64,000 nucleotides of DNA from Campanula takesimana (GCA_026119855.1 JAOWBW010000441.1:124001-188000); one strand, 5' to 3'. Counted from the first letter of the stretch, positions 30,228-43,357 are shown. Notes: generated by a model not told the origin, from the letters alone. Numbers and translations: made by a program.

Positions 30228-30479
30228 TACTCCCTCCGTCTCATAGTGAACTTATTTCTTTTTTCGTTTGTCTCAAGTTAGTGTGAACTGCCCAAAATAG
30301 CAAAGAATTTTTACTATTCTTCTCACTCATTCTCTCTCCAACTTTATTTTTACACTCACAACACTAATAAACTTATTATTTCTCCCACTCATTCACTCTC
30401 CTATTTATTTTTCATACTCACTAACACCTCCTTCCACAATTTATCTCTCATACTTTTTCTTAATTTGTGTGACCAGTTT
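30228..30479. mobile_element. Stowaway-like MITE, right end missing
   Basis: Starts TACTCCCTCCGTCTCATAGT. The expected inverted right end is absent: the sequence passes directly into the LTR that begins TGTAACACCCC at 30480. Confidence 0.7.
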
Positions 30480-33344
30480 TGTAACACCCCGAATTCTTAG
30501 GTTTGATATGAACCATAGAATTCGACACGTCCCTACTACTAATATCTGGATATAAACCAAAACTAATACAACTATACACCCCTAATAACCAATGAAATAC
30601 GTTACTAGAGATGATTCAAAACACTTCACCACTATTTTAACTTTACATTCCCACTAACTAATCTTAACTTTTAACTGCTCGGCACGAAAGCCAGCAAACA
30701 AAAGATGACAACATAATATATACATATACACAACTGTACCCCAAAAATTCTGAGTTCAACTCACTCAGATTTAACCGTCGTCCTCATAATTAAAGAGTAA
30801 CATTTAACCTACCCAAAAGTGGTTTCCCCCGAAAAGAACTTGCTACAACGATCCTCACCTCGTGCTATCACTAGCTGACACGCCCCCAGGTCCCGGGATC
30901 CCCTAATAGAAGCTCGAATCCGGTGGGAGTGACTAACGAGAAACTGACAAGAAACTGGATGACATCTGTCTATAACAAACTGACATGATATATATACTCA
31001 AGAGTAAGGAGCTATACTAGCTCACAACACGAATTCTAAACAAGAAAATTTAAAATCAAACTTAAATACATACACATCGGAAACATGCCTAGCACATAAG
31101 CTGGCATCAAGAGTACTATACAAGATGTCTAGTGACAACAAGAAACTGAATAAGACTGTCTACCCCAAAATAAGGAGTTATACAATCCATAATACATCGT
31201 CCTCACCAAGAGTAAAAGGACACAAGCCCCAAAAGAATCACGACCTGCGTAGTAAGCTCCCAGCTATGTCGAGCCTCACTGCGCACTATCCTTCCTTTGA
31301 TATAAGGAAAACAATTAAACAAGAAACGGGGTGAGATAAATCTCAGTAAGCTATTAGATGCAACTACATGACATGTTATCATGCAATTCAAGTAGATACT
31401 CAAATAATCATGTATCAAGTATCATCAAGTAACAAGTATATGAGAGGCTAAGCCACTCATCAAGTAGCACATAAGGCTAAACAAGCAAGCTATAAAGGAT
31501 ATTGCTTCCTTCCTTATTCTTCCCAAGAATACCATTGTTGTCGTAGCTTGTATTACTTTGTCAATCACGATCAATAACAAGAAACTGATTATTCAGTATA
31601 TATCAGAAGACCCGGTAACCAGTGTCATTCTCAATATCAATACTCACGAGGTGTTCACGAGGTGTTCACGAGGTGTTCAAGAGTTTAGCATTCACTTAAG
31701 TCAGGCGTATTGATCCAACTAAGGAAGCTATGCCCTTACTATGGCCGGTAGTAAGGGGTCAAGCGCAAATACATAGGGACCCGATTGTCACTTAAGCCCC
31801 AGCTCTCGCGACAAGCGTGAACCTATATATTTCCGAACAAGCAAGGAGAACCAGCTGGACTCACACAAGAATGTACAAGTAGATATTTACTTGAACTACG
31901 GGAGAAGAACTAATCCAAAAGTAGTGGACTAGCTCAACAAGGAACATGCTTCAAGTAATCAAGAAGTCACCTTGTTATCAAGCAACTATATGCAATGTTT
32001 GCACATACACAACAAGAACATGTCTCATACAAGTTAGTGCTTGTTCATAGCACTTTCTAGTTCATTACCATACATATGTATTGGTGTCAAGCCATGTACA
32101 AGATTTTATTGTCTTATACTCAAGTTATCACTCCAATCTTTGGACATTCAAGCATGTATAAGAGTTATACATTTACTCTTACAAAATCTTAATCCTATTC
32201 TTAGGATGTTCAAGTCTAAAACTTTATGCTAATGCCCCTAAGGTGCACAATCATTGGTTTCAAGACAAGTATAACACATTAGTGCTTATTCATAGCACTT
32301 TCAAGACATAAAGAAGAGTTACTACTCTTATACTTAAGTTCTCATTTGAGTTCTATAAGTATCAATGTTCAAGTCTAAGTCCCAATGCCCCCAAAAGGTA
32401 CAATTACACTTGCTAGGACATCTTATACCAAGGCTATATGCCGTAGGAAAAGTAAACTTTCATTCAATTTAGGTTTAAAACACTTTAGTTGGAACAGGGG
32501 ACCGGGCGGGCGCCGATGGTAGACCGGGCGGGCGCTCATCCAAGCACATTTGAAACCCAAAACTTCTGTTGAAAAGGGCGGCCGCTTGGTGACCATGTGG
32601 GCGGGCGCCTGGTCCAATTTTCTGCAAACATCAATTTCTTTCCCAGGCTTAGAATTCTCCGTCCCCAAGCGTAGGAGTAACTTTTACTAACATTTTAACA
32701 ACTTCAAAAAGGGCATAACATATTCAAACTAGTATTTCCAAGTTCTTTCATTATTCTACACAGAGGAATTATACTCCCTTTGTCCCAAATTTACAAGTAC
32801 CACAAAAATCATCCCAAACACGAAATTGACAAGCACAAGTATCAGAAATAACATATATGAATGTTATTACAAGCAAGGGGGAGCTAATAACTTACTTAGT
32901 CAAAAATCAAGTTTACCCAAATAAATTTCTGTTCGGCCTGGAACGCTCTATTCAACACCACGAATATTTATCCGGGATCAGAATCAAGAACGGATGGATA
33001 ATTAAGCTCGAAGAGTCGAGAATAGGATAAAAACCTAACCCTAGCTTTTTCACAGAGAGAGCGTAAGAAATTTGTGAGTTTGCTTTCTCAGAGAAGCAAA
33101 CCAACAAGATAAACATTCAACTTTCCAAGAATGACACCTAGGCCCCCCAAGTTTCACTTTTAACAAAAAGGCCCCTAAAGTCAAATTTTCACAAATGACC
33201 TTAAAGTCAAAACTAAACATTTAACCACCTTAATATTCTAAAGCAGTTAAGAATTTAACCCAAGTAAAACTAACACATAATATGCAAGTTCAAGAATTTA
33301 ACAAGTAAGTCAAATATTTAACTAGAAATAGGATGGGCGTTACA
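30480..33344 (-). mobile_element. Chromovirus (Tekay/Del-like) LTR, copy A
   Basis: 2865 bp with plus-strand ends TGTAACACCCC (30480) and GGGCGTTACA (to 33344), that is TGTAACGCCC...GGGGTGTTACA on the minus strand, typical of plant chromovirus LTRs. It contains GGGGTGAGATAAATCTCAGT (about 31327) and a GC-rich motif cluster at 32507-32613. The 5-bp flanks differ (AGTTT and CTAGC), so it is not a simple solo LTR. Confidence 0.8.
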
Positions 33345-35136
33345 CTAGCCTTCTTGGAATCTAAGGAAAACAAAAAAACAAAAAACGGGGTGAGATAAAA
33401 TCTCAGTAAGTTACTACTATAGCTACATGATATGCATAAATATGATAATGAAGCATGGAAGGATCACATATAGCAATGCATCAAGTAGCAAGTCATATGA
33501 GTAGCTAATCCTACCCATTATGTAACACGTATAACTAAGTACACATTACAAAGGATATTTCTTTCCTCCTTATTACTCCATACCCATTCATAACCAGAAC
33601 TTTCAAACTGATGTTTCCGTTGATGTAGGCCTTCATACTGAACGTAGCTTCATAATATCAATGGAGACCCGTTACCCAGTATCTCAAACCAAGAATAAAA
33701 AGAGCTATTCAATCATTGTGCATAATGCTCCAATAATTGGGAAAGCTAGACCCCTACCGTGATCAAGAGTAGGAGCAAACGGTCACAGATGCATAGATTC
33801 ACGGTTATTACTTAGCCCCAGCACTCATAATAAACGTGAACCTATACACCCACGAAACAACAAACCAGCTGGACACACATGTAAGTACACAAGTAATATT
33901 TACTTGATATAACAAAACTAGCACTAGGCCCAAAGTAGGGGACTAGTCCATTAACCACATAAATCATGTAAGTACAATTGCATATTCTCGTCAATTCAAC
34001 TTGTAGCACAATTGATGTTCATCATTCACCATTTAAGCCCATATACATTAGACTTGACACTTATAATAACCTTCCCAAAACACTCCTACAATTACCCTAG
34101 ACCATCCTCTAAGGCTAAACAAAGATCACCCCTTTTATTCACCCATTTGGAACCATTATTCATTCACAAGGGAGTATGTGCGGCCGCCCATGGAGGGGTG
34201 TGCGGTCGCCCACTTAAAGGAAAACCAAGAACAAAACCTTCCAGAATATTGTGCGGTCGCCTGCCCATTTTGGGCGGCCGCCCAAACTTCACGCCAGGCC
34301 CAAAACTGAAAATTGTTATACTCCATTCGTTTCATCGTCCCACAAGTATAACATACACTCTATACAAAGATTTCTCCTCTACTAAAACTTATCACAACCC
34401 AGTATAAGAGAAGATAAACATACTTCAACCACTTTAAAACCCAAGAACAATAGCCTTGAAACCTACCCAAATCAACTTTCCCAAATAACCATACTTCTCC
34501 ATAATTTCACAAAGAATGTCACATACAATAATTATATGACCATTTTAACATTTAAAAGGGAAATTAGTAACTTACCTATCCCGGAAAAGTATAAATGAAA
34601 TAAATTCTGATCGGGTAGAAATGGCCTACTCAACGCCTTGAACATTTTTATATAATTAGTTTTTAAAACGGAGTAATTAATAATAAGAAGGAAATTAAAA
34701 TAAGAAAATAAACTTACTCCCTTCGTCTTCAACCTAGAGAGCAAAATTTGGGGAAAGTATACTTTGAGTGTGTAGTTAACTTCTACACAGAGGAAATTGA
34801 AATGAAGAGATATGTATGCATAATGATATTTATACACTTCCACCTAGGTCCTTCAACTTCTATTTTAAACAACTAAAACCCCCAAACTTGCATTTTTCAC
34901 CAAGACCCCCTAAGGTTTCAACTAACTCAATTAACTCACTTAACCATTATTACTACTAACTAAGTAAATAACATAATTAATCAAATAATATGTGCAAGTC
35001 ATAAAATATTATCTAACACATAAAATGCACACATAATTTCATTTAACACTTCTATTAAATACCGCATAAATCACATAATAAATTATAATTATGTAAATTG
35101 CAAAAATATGAAAATAAAATTGGGTGAGGCGTTACA
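33345..35136 (-). mobile_element. Chromovirus LTR, copy B, truncated, adjoining the pol fragment
   Basis: The minus-strand start TGTAACGCCTCACCC (35136) follows a polypurine tract, so this is the 3' LTR of the pol fragment to its right. It matches copy A from about position 31300 onward (TAAGGAAAAC ... GGGGTGAGATAAAATCTC) but lacks A's first 800 bp. It is diverged from A by many changes. It contains the GC-rich cluster at 34178-34292. Confidence 0.75.
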
Positions 35137-35149
35137 TCCTCCCCACCTT
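35137..35149 (-). other. Polypurine tract of the chromovirus fragment
   Basis: On the minus strand AAGGTGGGGAGGA lies directly before the LTR start TGTAACGCC. This gives the orientation and the LTR border. Confidence 0.9.
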
Positions 35150-35194
35150 AAAAGAAAATTCGTCCGCGAATTTTATTTATCTAAATGATCATAA

Positions 35195-36722
35195 TTACTT
35201 ACCGAAGCTATCAAATAGACTCGGGTATTTTTCTCGCATTTCTCGCTCGGTTTCCCAAGTAGCCTCTTCAATCTCATGATTCCTCCATAATACTTTTACG
35301 AATGGAATCCGCTTGGTACGTAAAACTTGTTCCTTCCAATCAAGAATCTCCACCGGTAATTCCTCGTAGGACAAATCAGATTGAAATTCTCAATAGGCTC
35401 ATACTCGAGTACATGTGATTCATCCGCTATATACTTACGAAGTGTAGAGACATGAAATACATTATGTACCCCTGATAATGATGGCGGTAGTGCCAGTCTA
35501 TAAGCTAATTTCCCAATCCTCTCAAGGATTTCAAATGGTCCGATATACCGAGGAGTCAACTTTCCTTTCTTCCCAAATCGTTTCACACATTTCTGAGGCG
35601 ATACCTTTAAGAGCACAAAATCACCCACTTGGAATTCAAGATCCCTTCTTCTATTATCAGCATAACTCTTTTGACGACTTTGAGCTGTCCTCAATCTATC
35701 TCGAATCAATTTCACACTTTCCACAGATTGTTGAACCATTTCGGGTCCCAAAATCTTTGCTTCCCCGACTTCATCCCAACATATTGGTGATCTACATTTT
35801 CGACCATACAATGCTTCGTAGGGAGCCATTTCAATGCTAGACTGATAGTTGTTATTATAGGCAAATTCAACTAACGGTAAATGCACATCCCAACTAACTT
35901 TGAAGTCAACCGCACATGCTCGTAACATATCCTCAAGAATCCGTACCAACCTTTCTGATTGCCCATCTGACTGTGGGTGAAATGCTGTGCTAAAATTCAC
36001 CTTCGTACCCATTGCACCTTGAAGAGCTTGCCAAAATCGGGATGTAAAACGAGGATCTCTATCGGATACTATACTCACAGGAACCCCATGAAGCCGAACT
36101 ATTTCCTGAACATATAAAGAAGCTAACTGAGTCAATGAATACCCCATGGAAACAGGTAAAAAGTGAACTGACTTGGTTAATCGGTCTACTATAACCCAAA
36201 CAGCTTTGTAACCCCTCTGAGTACGTGGTAAACCAGTTACAAAGTCCATCGTGATATGCTCCCATTTCCATTCCGGAATCTCTAAAGGTTATAACAGACC
36301 CGCTGGACGTTGATGCTCCACTTTCACTTGTTGACAGGTTAAACACTTAGACACATAATCTGCAATCTCCCTTTTCATACCGTTCCACCAGAAATATTTC
36401 TTCATATCTTGATACATTTTCGTACTTCCCGGATGTATGGTATACTTTGTCTTATGAGCCTCCTTCAGTACTCGCTGTTTAATCTCACCGTCTGCTGGAA
36501 TACACATCCTACCACGAAATGTAAGAATTCCATCATTATTTAAGGCAAAGTCGGGTTGTCTACCCTCTTTCATTCCATTAACAACCGTCTGCAATTCAGG
36601 ATCAATCACCTGAGCTTCTTTAATCTGTTGAAGTAAAACGGATGTAGCTCTTATATTCGCAAAACTCATACCATGACTCGATTCATAAGGGTTCCAATTT
36701 CGCAAATCTTCTAACAATTTCC
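35195..36722 (-). pseudogene. 3' part of chromovirus pol (integrase and C-terminal domain)
   Basis: Minus strand from 36722. The integrase zinc finger region (HKTKYTIHPGSTKMYQDMK ... CLTCQQ) is followed by the catalytic core (VIVDRLTKSVHF, SIVSDRDPRFTSRFW, HPQSDGQSERL) and the C-terminal part (VGDFVLLKVSPQ, YIGPFEILERIG, FHVSTLRKY). Beyond a frameshift near 35380 comes a chromodomain-like tail (RNHEIEEATWETEREMR) ending at 35195. An in-frame stop at 36289 separates zinc finger and core. Protease, RT and RNase H are missing, cut off at about 36722. The family is Tekay/Del-like Ty3/gypsy. It is non-functional. Confidence 0.92.
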
Positions 36723-38736
36723 ACTAAATAAGGAGTATCAAAAAACTTATTTAACCCTAAAAAAGTTCAATTATCTGCGTAACTAAATGCTTATACCACA
36801 AAACATAGTTCACATCGTTAATACTTAATTTACAAGAGTAATTATTACCTTTTACGTATTATGAAACATAGGGAGTATTAGTTTAAATAGATTAAAAGAT
36901 TGAGAAAGAAGAAATTGGAAGTATTTGTGAAATCGTTTGTGTGCTTTTTGAAAAGAACCTGTGGTCCCCAAAGTAAACAAACAAAAGAGAGGAGTGAGAA
37001 TAAATGGGGTGCGTTTGTACGGAAAGATAGAAAAAGATTGGATAGTCAAAAGGAGTGTTTTTATGCTACCGCCACAGTCGGGTGTATGGAATGGAAGTCG
37101 GTGGACCACAAAGCTTGCAGGATAAGCTATCCAAGAGTATTTATTTTAGGATACGATACGGTCGGTATTTTTTTTTTTAATTTGTTTTCATATACAGTAT
37201 TTTCTATATTTTCATTTTTTTAATAAAATATAGCAATTTCCTTTTGTTATCTTTATACTAAAATAATAGTTATCAAGTACTTTGTGTCTTCAATTTTTTA
37301 TTTGCTTAGCAAAATATTTCCAACTTCTTTTTTTTTTTGGCCTCGATTACCTTGTCTTTATTTTTTTATTTTTTTTTCAGACAAGCTAGTTTACATATTA
37401 TTCATTCAAAGGCAAATGTCATCGCAAATTTATTGCTTAGTCTAGTACAAATTCATGTTAAGTTTCACCACGATTGGACCCGATGCCATTGGGACAAGAG
37501 GCTTTAGGTACCTTATTTTTACTTTTTTTTTTTGAAAGATTATTTTTACTTAAGTGTGGCCTAAATTTCAACCGCATCGACCAAGCACTGCACTGATATT
37601 TTTGCTTTTAACGTTTCAATTTACGTTGTTGGTTTGATTATATCATTTATGTCAAATTATGTATGATTGAAATTGATTTAAAATTTATGAAATTCGTCGA
37701 AGTTCAAAACGGATTTCGAACCGCTGCACCCACCAGTTAGCTCCACCCAATGGTTCCGATTTGAGCCACCTCATTTTAGCTCCACCCAACGGTTGAGATG
37801 TGTCCGAACTCGGTGAGACAAAAAAAAAATTGAAATCATCTTAGCCGCACACCCAAACCGCTCGCCTATGTGGCCTTGATCGGAGCCGTTGGGTGGAGCG
37901 GTTCCGGGTCAATGACAATCTTTTACACATACCTTGGCATTCAATAACACTTGCACTAGCATTATTTACCCAAGATTACACAAACATGATCATGACACTA
38001 TTTTGTGCTCTCTCTTGATATATTTTCTCTCTCCTTTGGGTACTAAATATTATGGTGGTAGTTACAATATATTTATAGGGATACAAAACCTAATTTACCC
38101 GAAGTCCTTACGAAAAGAGTATAATTGGGAACTGAATTCCCTAAGGCAACAAGGAAACAAATACCTTATTCTCTCCAGCCTCATATTCCTAACTACGTGG
38201 ACAAAAGAGTTGAATTCACATTTGGGAAACTAATTCCCTAAAGAAATATTTCCTTTACCAAATTCCATGCCAGTTCAAGCCACGGCCCCGACTTCTGTCT
38301 AAGTGGGCGGTCGCCCACCCCCTCTACGGGCGGTCGCCCACTCCTACAGTCCGCCTTCTTCCTCTTCGGTTTTGATCTTTTCCTTAGTTTTGGCTCCAAC
38401 CTCAACAAAAAAACGCGTGTTTTTTTTTAAAAAAAGATTTTGGCTTAAGTTTGAATATCCCTCAAATCATAGCTGAACACTCATAACGTAACATAAGTGA
38501 GACAAAAGAATTCTTACTTTTCTTTTTGCAAAGCAGATTCTTTCTCAAGAATAAAGGAAGTAATATGCGACGGAGTAATCATATTTCCCATGTAATCAGG
38601 CACCAATTAATCAAGAAACCAAGTTGCTTCAAATTAGTGAATTTCCACCTATGTACGGAAAATGTCAACATTTGAAAGTCAAAAATCCTAATTATATTAT
38701 TACTTCTATAATTTTGCACCCCTTCCCTCTCTTCAA
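36723..38736. other. Unassigned AT-rich region with a GC-rich motif pair
   Basis: A MITE-like piece with GGAGTAT ends (about 36730-36880) starts the region. Around 37720-37905 are direct repeats of TTAGCTCCACCCAAxGGTT. At 38303-38346 the GGGCGGTCGCCCAC motif is present twice, as in the chromovirus LTRs. The sequence around 37920-38570 may be an old LTR fragment. No gene was recognised. Confidence 0.5.
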
Positions 38737-38964
38737 TACTTTCTCCGTCCCAGACTAAAGTTCTTACTTTCTTTTTTTGTTTGTCTCAGTTTTTAGTTAC
38801 TTTATTACTTAAAATAGACAATGAGATCCACTTGTCATTCTCACAACAAAAACATTTCACCCACTTTCTCTCTCCTACTTCACTTTTCATACTCACAATA
38901 TTTACTTTTTCTTAATTTTCATGTAAATTCAAACTAAGAACCTTAGTTCGGAATGGAGGGAGTA
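38737..38964. mobile_element. Stowaway-like MITE, 228 bp
   Basis: Left end TACTTTCTCCGTCCCAGACT, right end AGTTCGGAATGGAGGGAGTA, inverted with TA sites; internal GTTCTTACTTTC and its partner AAGAACC extend the pairing. Confidence 0.85.
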
Positions 38965-38969
38965 ATAAC

Positions 38970-39190
38970 TACTCCATCTGTCGCAGAATAAGGTTCTTAC
39001 TTTCCTCTTTGGTTTGTCCAGACTAAGGTTCTTAGTTGCTTGATTACCCAAAATGAACAATGGGACCCACTTGTCATTCTCACAACAAATTTTTTTTACC
39101 CACTTTCTTTTTCATACTTTCTTATATTTTACTTTTCATACTCACGACATTTATTTTTTCTTAATATCCGTGTAAAGTCAAACAAATGTG
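38970..39190. mobile_element. Second, truncated copy of the neighbouring MITE family
   Basis: Starts TACTCCATCTGTCGCAGAAT and shares AAGGTTCTTACTTTC and GACCCACTTGTCATTCTCAC with the MITE just to its left. The right inverted end is missing. Confidence 0.7.
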
Positions 39191-39319
39191 GCTTTTGTAA
39201 TAAAACATTCATGGTTAATTTTATTCTACTAAGCTATTCACAATCAAGTGAAATCTTTTTTAAAAAATTGTTGATATATCAAATATAAAACTTATCAGTT
39301 ATCATGAAATGTATTTCTC

Positions 39320-39324
<5 letters not shown>

Positions 39325-39379
<55 letters not shown>

Positions 39380-39418
39380 TTTCTTTCAAAAATATATATA
39401 TATATATATATATATATA
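39325..39418. repeat. (TA)n microsatellite in two blocks
   Basis: Two runs of TA, about 55 and 28 bases, interrupted by a TTTTCTTTCAAAA segment. Confidence 0.97.
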
Positions 39419-39541
39419 CATTTATTGCACAATGTTTGGGCCACAGCTTTTTACGGAAGTATAATATGCACAAAAAATAAACAACTTATTTTAACGACTA
39501 ATTTATATCCACACTATGCAAATGAAAGTATCTTATTCTAA

Positions 39542-39792
39542 TACTCCCTCTGTCCCTAAATGAGTGTCCATTTTCAGGAATTTTTTTTCCCAAAATGAGT
39601 ATCCATTTTGATCATAACTTTGTCCCTAAATGTTTTTTTTTTCGAAATTATTTTCACCGGTTTCTTTATACTTGTAAAAACTAAATGTTTGTAAAGAGAA
39701 TTACAAGATTATATATGAATTTTTTGACCAAATTGTACAAAAAATTATGTCCATTAAAATGAAATTTGGACACTCATTTAGGGACAGAGGTA
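39542..39792. mobile_element. Stowaway-like MITE, 251 bp
   Basis: Left end TACTCCCTCTGTCCCTAAAT, right end ATTTAGGGACAGAGGTA, inverted with TA sites. The inverted repeat continues inward (TGAGTGTCCATTTT / GGACACTCA). Confidence 0.9.
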
Positions 39793-41686
39793 ATATGAAA
39801 TAAAAATTGTATTAAAAAAAAAATACTTTTTTATGCAATAAAATTTCCTAAAAAATAAAATGAAGGACTCCTAGATTAGTTTCATTTACATGTACTAGTG
39901 AATGGACCACATTACATATATAGATGTTAGAAAGATTAAGACGTGTAACGCGTTTGAAAAAAAAGTAGCCTAGTTTTATGCATGGTAAATCAGTTTTTCC
40001 TGCAAGCCAAAAATAATAAAGTTGTCTAATTTTATCAACAATTTAGGAAAAAAAAAGGTAAATAGGTCTCATTTCTCTGGGTTCAGTTGTTGACATAATT
40101 AAGGAAACCCCTACCTATTAGTACTATCTTTTTGATGATTCAGAAACATAAACCTATGTTGACCATGCATATTCACCAGTTTGCATCTGAATATGCAGTC
40201 CTGCATGTAGCCCTTGGTCAGATGTACAGTTTGCATCTGAGTTTTCAGATAAATTCTTTTTTCTTTCAAAAAAAAAAAAAGTTTAAAAAACAGTTGTCAA
40301 TTAGTGATTGAGGTTGTGTTTGATATTGTTAATTACTTGATGCTTAATTGCTTATTGTCATCTTCATTTGATGATTGTCATGGAAGCCAAGTTTTTTATT
40401 TAATTAGGAAAAAAAAACCGAAATAAACCATATCGATGTTATACCAAACTGGAAAAATAAAAACAAAGCGTTATAGTATAAATATCAATCAACCGAATCA
40501 CTTTGGTATGGTATCAGTTTTATCATAAAACCGTACTATGCCGTACCATATATAGACACCCATTATCATTATGTTTCTTGAACAAAGAGATTTCTCCAAT
40601 AGCTTTTCAAACTCTCGTTCCCATAAAACTGTTTTCTCTTCTCTCTTCTCTCTTCTTCAACTATTCCATCAACAAAATTTATCCCAATCAGGCCAATCAT
40701 CTCAGAATTTTCTTCTTCTTTGTTTGACTTAACTTGTTTTGTTTTCATCTCTTAATTTAAACTTTAATCATTGAGAATAATCAATGATTAAAGTTTAAAT
40801 TAAAAGTGATTTTCTTTTTCTTTTTACTTTTCAATAATAAATTTCTCTCCTTTGTGAGAGCCGTTGTATTTTCTCCCTTGTGAAAGTCATTGTATTCTCT
40901 CCATTGTGGGAGGCGTTGTTTGTTTATTTGTTTATTTGTTGTTTTTAGGTTTGCAATTGCGATGATTCTTGTATTTTCTCAAAATGAAGTGGATGCCAAT
41001 GTTTTTACTGCCCAAAGATTGTTCGTGGATTTTGAGGTTGTTGGTAGACGTTTTCTCGTCTACTCAGATTCGGCATGTGAAGTGCTCAGCGCAACATATT
41101 ACGGGGAATGCCAGATTATGGCAATGTCCAAGTTTTACTTGGAAAAGAATACGAACGTCTCAAGATTTAGATCGAAAATATTGTTGTAGTGGATTAAGAA
41201 TTGGTACTGCTATTGAAATTTGGGGTGAGCCTCCGGCCTTTTTGGAGTGTCATCTTTTTTTTACTTGTGAATGAAATACAATTTATCGTTTGCTCAAAAA
41301 AAAAAAATCTCCAATATTCAGTTTTTCGAAAAAAGGAAAAGTGTATGTTTCAAAAAAAAAAAAAGAAAAAAAGAAAACTTGTCAAAATGAATGATCTGAA
41401 CTCTGAAGTGATATGGCGTTCAATTTTTTATTTTTATTTTTTTCAAAAAAACATTAGATCATTGACAAAATGAAGCAGCCCAGAAGCTTTCAGGCCGAAA
41501 TTGTCACTAGTTCTTGGACCAAAGCCCAATAAGATGTACAAACGATTTAGATCATCAACGTTTCTTCTTTTTTATTTTCTGGTTTAAACGACACTAACTA
41601 AAATTCATAAAGAGTAGGTTCGGGGAAAACTAGTTTCTCCCTAAATTACATAAAGTATTTCTCACTGTTTTATCAATCCAATTAAA
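39793..41686. other. Unassigned AT-rich region
   Basis: No gene recognised. A perfect palindrome-like segment near 40748-40802 (TTAATTTAAACTTTAATCAT against its inverse) would form a long hairpin. At about 40858-40918 a GTGAGAGCCGTTGTATT-like repeat resembles 42763-42820. At 41622-41680 is one diverged end (GGGGAAAACTAGTTTCTCC) of the Mutator-type MITE found intact at 43464-43628. Confidence 0.5.
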
Positions 41687-41870
41687 TACTCCATCTGTCA
41701 CAAAATGATCTTCTCATTTGGCATTTTTTTATTGTCCCAAAAAATTCTTCACATTTCTACAACTTAGGCTTAAAAGTTTCCAAACAAAACATGACTAGTA
41801 AATCAAGTGTTCATATCCTTAAAAAGTTTGAATAGTCAAATGTGAAGATCATTTTGAGACGGAGGGAGTA
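41687..41870. mobile_element. Stowaway-like MITE, 184 bp
   Basis: Left end TACTCCATCTGTCACAAAAT, right end ATTTTGAGACGGAGGGAGTA, with internal pairing GATCTTC/GAAGATC and TA sites. Confidence 0.9.
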
Positions 41871-42115
41871 CTTCCGTCCCCTTGTCCTTTCTCCTGTCTC
41901 CAAAAGTTTATGTTTTCTTCCATTGATGTTTTCCATTGTCAAGAAGCATTATTCTCTTTGCTTGATTTAATTATTTTGTAAAATTTTAATTTTACATTTA
42001 TTAATTGTCACTTTGATAATTAATAAATGCAAAATTAGAGATTAATTTTTAGATTTGTTATTTTGTTGAATAAGTTGTCTTACTTCTCATTCAATTACTA
42101 TGTCTGTTCCCATTA
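41871..42115. other. Unassigned AT-rich sequence
   Basis: No gene. It contains TTTACATTTATTAATTGTCA facing its inverse (about 41991-42035), a short imperfect hairpin. Confidence 0.5.
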
Positions 42116-42762
42116 GTTGGGAGCAGTGGCGAATGTAGTGTATCGCCAGGGTACGCAAGTGCATATCTTGGATTCCGGATTTTTTTTACCGATTAGCTAT
42201 AAAAAATAGTAATAATAATAATAATAAATTAGGGGTGCAAATTGTTAATTTTAAAGGAAGAAGGGTGCAAAGTGAGAAGTTAAACAAACCGGCGCTCTAG
42301 TAGGCAGGCCGCTTACGGAATTCACAAATCCAATCGTTCTCTTTTGTTTTTCTTCTCCGCTGCAAGCCCTGACGCCGCTGCGAGGACGACGATCGACCGT
42401 CGACGGGCAAACTGGTGGTGTCGGTGATTATAGTGGCTTCTCCTTCCTCTGGAGCTCCGATTCTCCGGCAATGTCTCAATCTCAAAAAGGAATTTTTTGT
42501 AATTCAATTTTAGGGTTTTAAAAATTGAAAATTGATGATTTGGGGATTTATTTAGCAATTGTTGTTATAATTTATGATAGGTAAGTAATATTTATTTTAT
42601 TTATAAAAATGATGCATATTATTTTGTCTTGGATACTTTTTATATTTTTTGCATGTTAGTTTTGAACCGGCCTGACCGGACCCCAAAATTTTTTTCGGGG
42701 GCGAATCCCCACAGAAAGTGCATACCTTCACCTAAAATCCTAGATACGCCACTGGTTGGGAG
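42116..42762. mobile_element. hAT-type MITE, 631 bp, with 8-bp target duplication
   Basis: The element 42124-42754 starts CAGTGGCGAATGTAGTG and ends CTAGATACGCCACTG (inverted ends). It is flanked on both sides by GTTGGGAG (42116-42123 and 42755-42762). The 8-bp duplication and CAGTGGCG ends define hAT. The interior has a GC-rich part (about 42290-42480) with no recognisable product. Confidence 0.95.
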
Positions 42763-43357
42763 CATTTGCATTCTCCTCATTGTTGAGAGTCTTTGCCTTC
42801 TCTCCGTTGTGAGAGGCTTAGAATGATGTAAATATCTTTATATTGGTTTAATGCTTGATATGTTTGGTTGTGCATTTACTATCGACTCAAATGCATCACT
42901 TTGTCGTGTTTTTTAAGTCAAATTCTTACCGTGCAGTGGTTTATTAACGGCCTATGTTTAGGCGTGTCCAAATTTTGTTTGGGGAAGCATTTGGGCATCA
43001 CAAGTTATAGTCCATGAGGACACTCATTGAAAATTTGGTTCGGCTTTGCCATCATTACTCGAGAGTGTGTTGGGTTTTTTATGTGTAGATCTTAATTGCA
43101 ATTAGTATATTTTGGATGAGCCTTTGACAGAGCCGTCTTATTACGTCTTATTACAATTATGTATTGTTTGCTTTAAAAAAGATAAAAAAAATCAATCCAA
43201 TTAAGACTAGACTTTTTATTATTATTATTATTATTTATCATCCATATGGGCTAATTCATAATCCCCTATATTTCCCCACTGCTCCTATGACTAATTTATA
43301 GTTTTCATTTAAAGAAGATTATTTTTACTTTTTTTACAGTATGTAATGATTTCTTAA
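42763..43357. other. Unassigned AT-rich sequence
   Basis: No gene. The first 60 bp (TTGAGAGTCTTTGCC, CCGTTGTGAGAGGC) resemble 40858-40918. A (TTA)n run is at about 43215-43238. Confidence 0.5.

Noticed and set aside
30480..33344. Simple solo LTR at this position
   Set aside because: The 5-bp flanks (AGTTT and CTAGC) do not match, unlike the solo LTRs at 44048-46716 and 47167-49677.
34012..34407. A 131-codon plus-strand frame
   Set aside because: Lies in chromovirus LTR copy B, across the GC-rich motif cluster; no domain, and LTRs of this type are non-coding.
40890..41274. Two overlapping open frames of about 100 codons as a host gene
   Set aside because: No conserved domain, AT-rich context, no splice or promoter support, and overlapping frames of similar length suggest chance.
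42297..42558. Short minus-strand frames in the hAT-type MITE
   Set aside because: They fall in the GC-rich centre of a non-autonomous element and overlap each other in different frames; no domain.
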